5,202 nucleotides of DNA from contig JACQYJ010000216.1 of assembly GCA_016208525.1 (NCBI GenBank), forward strand, positions 1 through 5,202. Reading direction: 5' to 3'. Made by a program: the position numbers and the translations under genes. The stretch is from Deltaproteobacteria bacterium. GTDB taxonomy: Bacteria; Desulfobacterota; JAENJC01. The notes beneath the pieces are model-generated. The model ran no database searches. It was not told the DNA's origin and was given only the letters and a program-made list of their open reading frames with translations. The number at the start of each line of letters is the position of its first letter. The stretch's first letter is position 1. Positions 4,210-5,202 of this stretch are shown piece by piece.

Positions 4210-5202
4210 CACTTAATATACTTGTTTACGTAATGCTGCTGTCCTATGGAAAGGACGTTGTTAACCAGCCAGTAAAGCACGAGGCCGGAAGAGAAATTCA
4301 GGAACATGAAGGTGAATATCACCGGCATAAGCATCATGACCTTCTGCTGAGCAGGGTCAGCAGTAGCTGAAGGGGTCATCTTCTGCTGGATAAACATGGT
4401 AGCTCCCATGATGACAGGCGTAACATAGTACGGGTCCTTTGCGGAAAGGTCGGTAATCCAGAGAATGAACGGCGCGTGCCTGAGTTCCACCGCGCCGCCA
4501 AGGACAGCATACAGGGCAAAGAATACAGGTATCTGAAGTATCATGGGGAGACAACCTCCAAGGGGGTTCACCTTGTGCCTCTTGTACAGATCCATGACCT
4601 CCCTGTTCAGCCTCTCCTTGTCGTCCTTATATTTCTCCCTGATCTGTTCCATCAACGGGGCAAGCTTCTGCATGTCCTTCATCGACTTGTAGCTCTTCTG
4701 GGATAAGGGCCAGAATAGAATCTTTATTAGAACCGTCAGCAGAATTACCACCACCCCATAGTTCGGAATTACCTCATACATCCATTTGAAGCTGAGGAGC
4801 ATGGGGTATGCAATAAGGTCAAAGAAACCAAGGTCAATGGCCCTCTCCAGTTTCGACCCTGCCGCCTTAAGTATGCCTACTTCCTTTGGGCCGAAGTATA
4901 GCCCATATTCCATCACTTTTGTCTCGCCCGGCTTGATCTGCAAGGACCTAAAGACCAGGCTGGCCTCAAACAGCTCCTCACCGACCTTTTTGGAATAGAC
5001 CTCCGCATCGCCCCCGCTCGCAGGCATTACAGCGGTAATAAAATACTTGTCTCCGAGATAAGCCCATTCCATCTCCCCGGAACCGACCTTCTCGTCCTTT
5101 ATCTTATCTGCATGTATCCTCTTTAAGTCTTTACCCGAAAGAAAGGCCATCTCATGAAAGAGCTCACCCCGGTCCGCTACCTTGGAAATCATAGACATTG
5201 AA
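4209..5202 (-). CDS. yidC: Membrane protein insertase YidC, 5' part off the window
   Basis: YidC inserts proteins into the inner membrane, alone or with SecYEG, and helps fold them. The frame is open to the right edge (codon TCA precedes the first visible Met at 5198), so the first transmembrane segment and part of the periplasmic domain are missing. Numbering from that Met, residues 1-110 are the end of the periplasmic beta domain. Then come the amphipathic EH1-like stretch FFDLIAYPMLLSFKWMYEVIPN, TM2 (about 147-164), the cytoplasmic coiled hairpin KSYKSMKDMQKL...LYKRHKVNPLGGCLPM (168-219), TM3 (about 219-236), and the last segments from about 258 to 320. The groove position held by Arg366 in E. 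coli is K159 here (LIKILFWPLS). The C-terminus QQHYVNKYIK is short and basic. The order normally seen, yidC-jag-mnmE, is not kept: a small SspB-like gene follows, overlapping by one base. Any promoter is outside the window. Confidence 0.97.
   Translation of the reverse strand, partial: SMSMISKVADRGELFHEMAFLSGKDLKRIHADKIKDEKVGSGEMEWAYLGDKYFITAVMPASGGDAEVYSKKVGEELFEASLVFRSLQIKPGETKVMEYGLYFGPKEVGILKAAGSKLERAIDLGFFDLIAYPMLLSFKWMYEVIPNYGVVVILLTVLIKILFWPLSQKSYKSMKDMQKLAPLMEQIREKYKDDKERLNREVMDLYKRHKVNPLGGCLPMILQIPVFFALYAVLGGAVELRHAPFILWITDLSAKDPYYVTPVIMGATMFIQQKMTPSATADPAQQKVMMLMPVIFTFMFLNFSSGLVLYWLVNNVLSIGQQHYVNKYIK

Overview
The window looks like a chromosomal stretch of a Gram-negative bacterium of moderate G+C. 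It most resembles the Nitrospirota or Desulfobacterota/Deltaproteobacteria, but no marker here fixes the phylum. The signs are a lipobox lipoprotein of the TRL-like type, a YidC with a large periplasmic part before the insertase core, a COG2187/COG0645 fusion kinase, and G/C-rich intergenic hairpin repeats of a kind common in environmental genomes of these groups. I see no transposase, integrase, CRISPR array, tRNA or rRNA.

Layout from left to right. At 1-276 (minus) is a nearly complete TRL-like lipoprotein whose last codons lie off the left edge. Positions 277-678 form a long divergent intergenic region. It holds two hairpin repeat modules (359-410 and 471-558) and, at 590-640, an A/T-rich dyad with back-to-back candidate promoters. 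At 679-1089 (plus) is a small XRE-type helix-turn-helix regulator. Converging on it is 1104-2654 (minus), a 516-residue two-domain protein with an APH-like kinase fold and a P-loop kinase. It has a near-consensus sigma70 promoter placed so that the mRNA should start at the ATG, that is, leaderless.

From the right edge to 2766 runs a tight minus-strand operon: yidC (its 5' part is off the window), a small protein that looks like a divergent SspB ClpXP adaptor (core, charged linker, C-terminal LRLVK tail), and a nitronate monooxygenase-family flavoprotein with a TTG start. yidC and the small gene overlap by one base (TGATG); the small gene and the flavoprotein are 13 bases apart with a good ribosome binding site in the gap.

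YidC inserts membrane proteins, and SspB-type adaptors deliver ssrA-tagged products of stalled translation to ClpXP. A yidC-sspB pair would join membrane protein biogenesis to disposal of failed products; this is inference from order and weak similarity. The rest is mostly ordinary housekeeping sequence. The best leads are the SspB-like adaptor, the leaderless kinase, the symmetric divergent promoter/operator, the intergenic repeat modules and the cysteine cluster in the flavoprotein.
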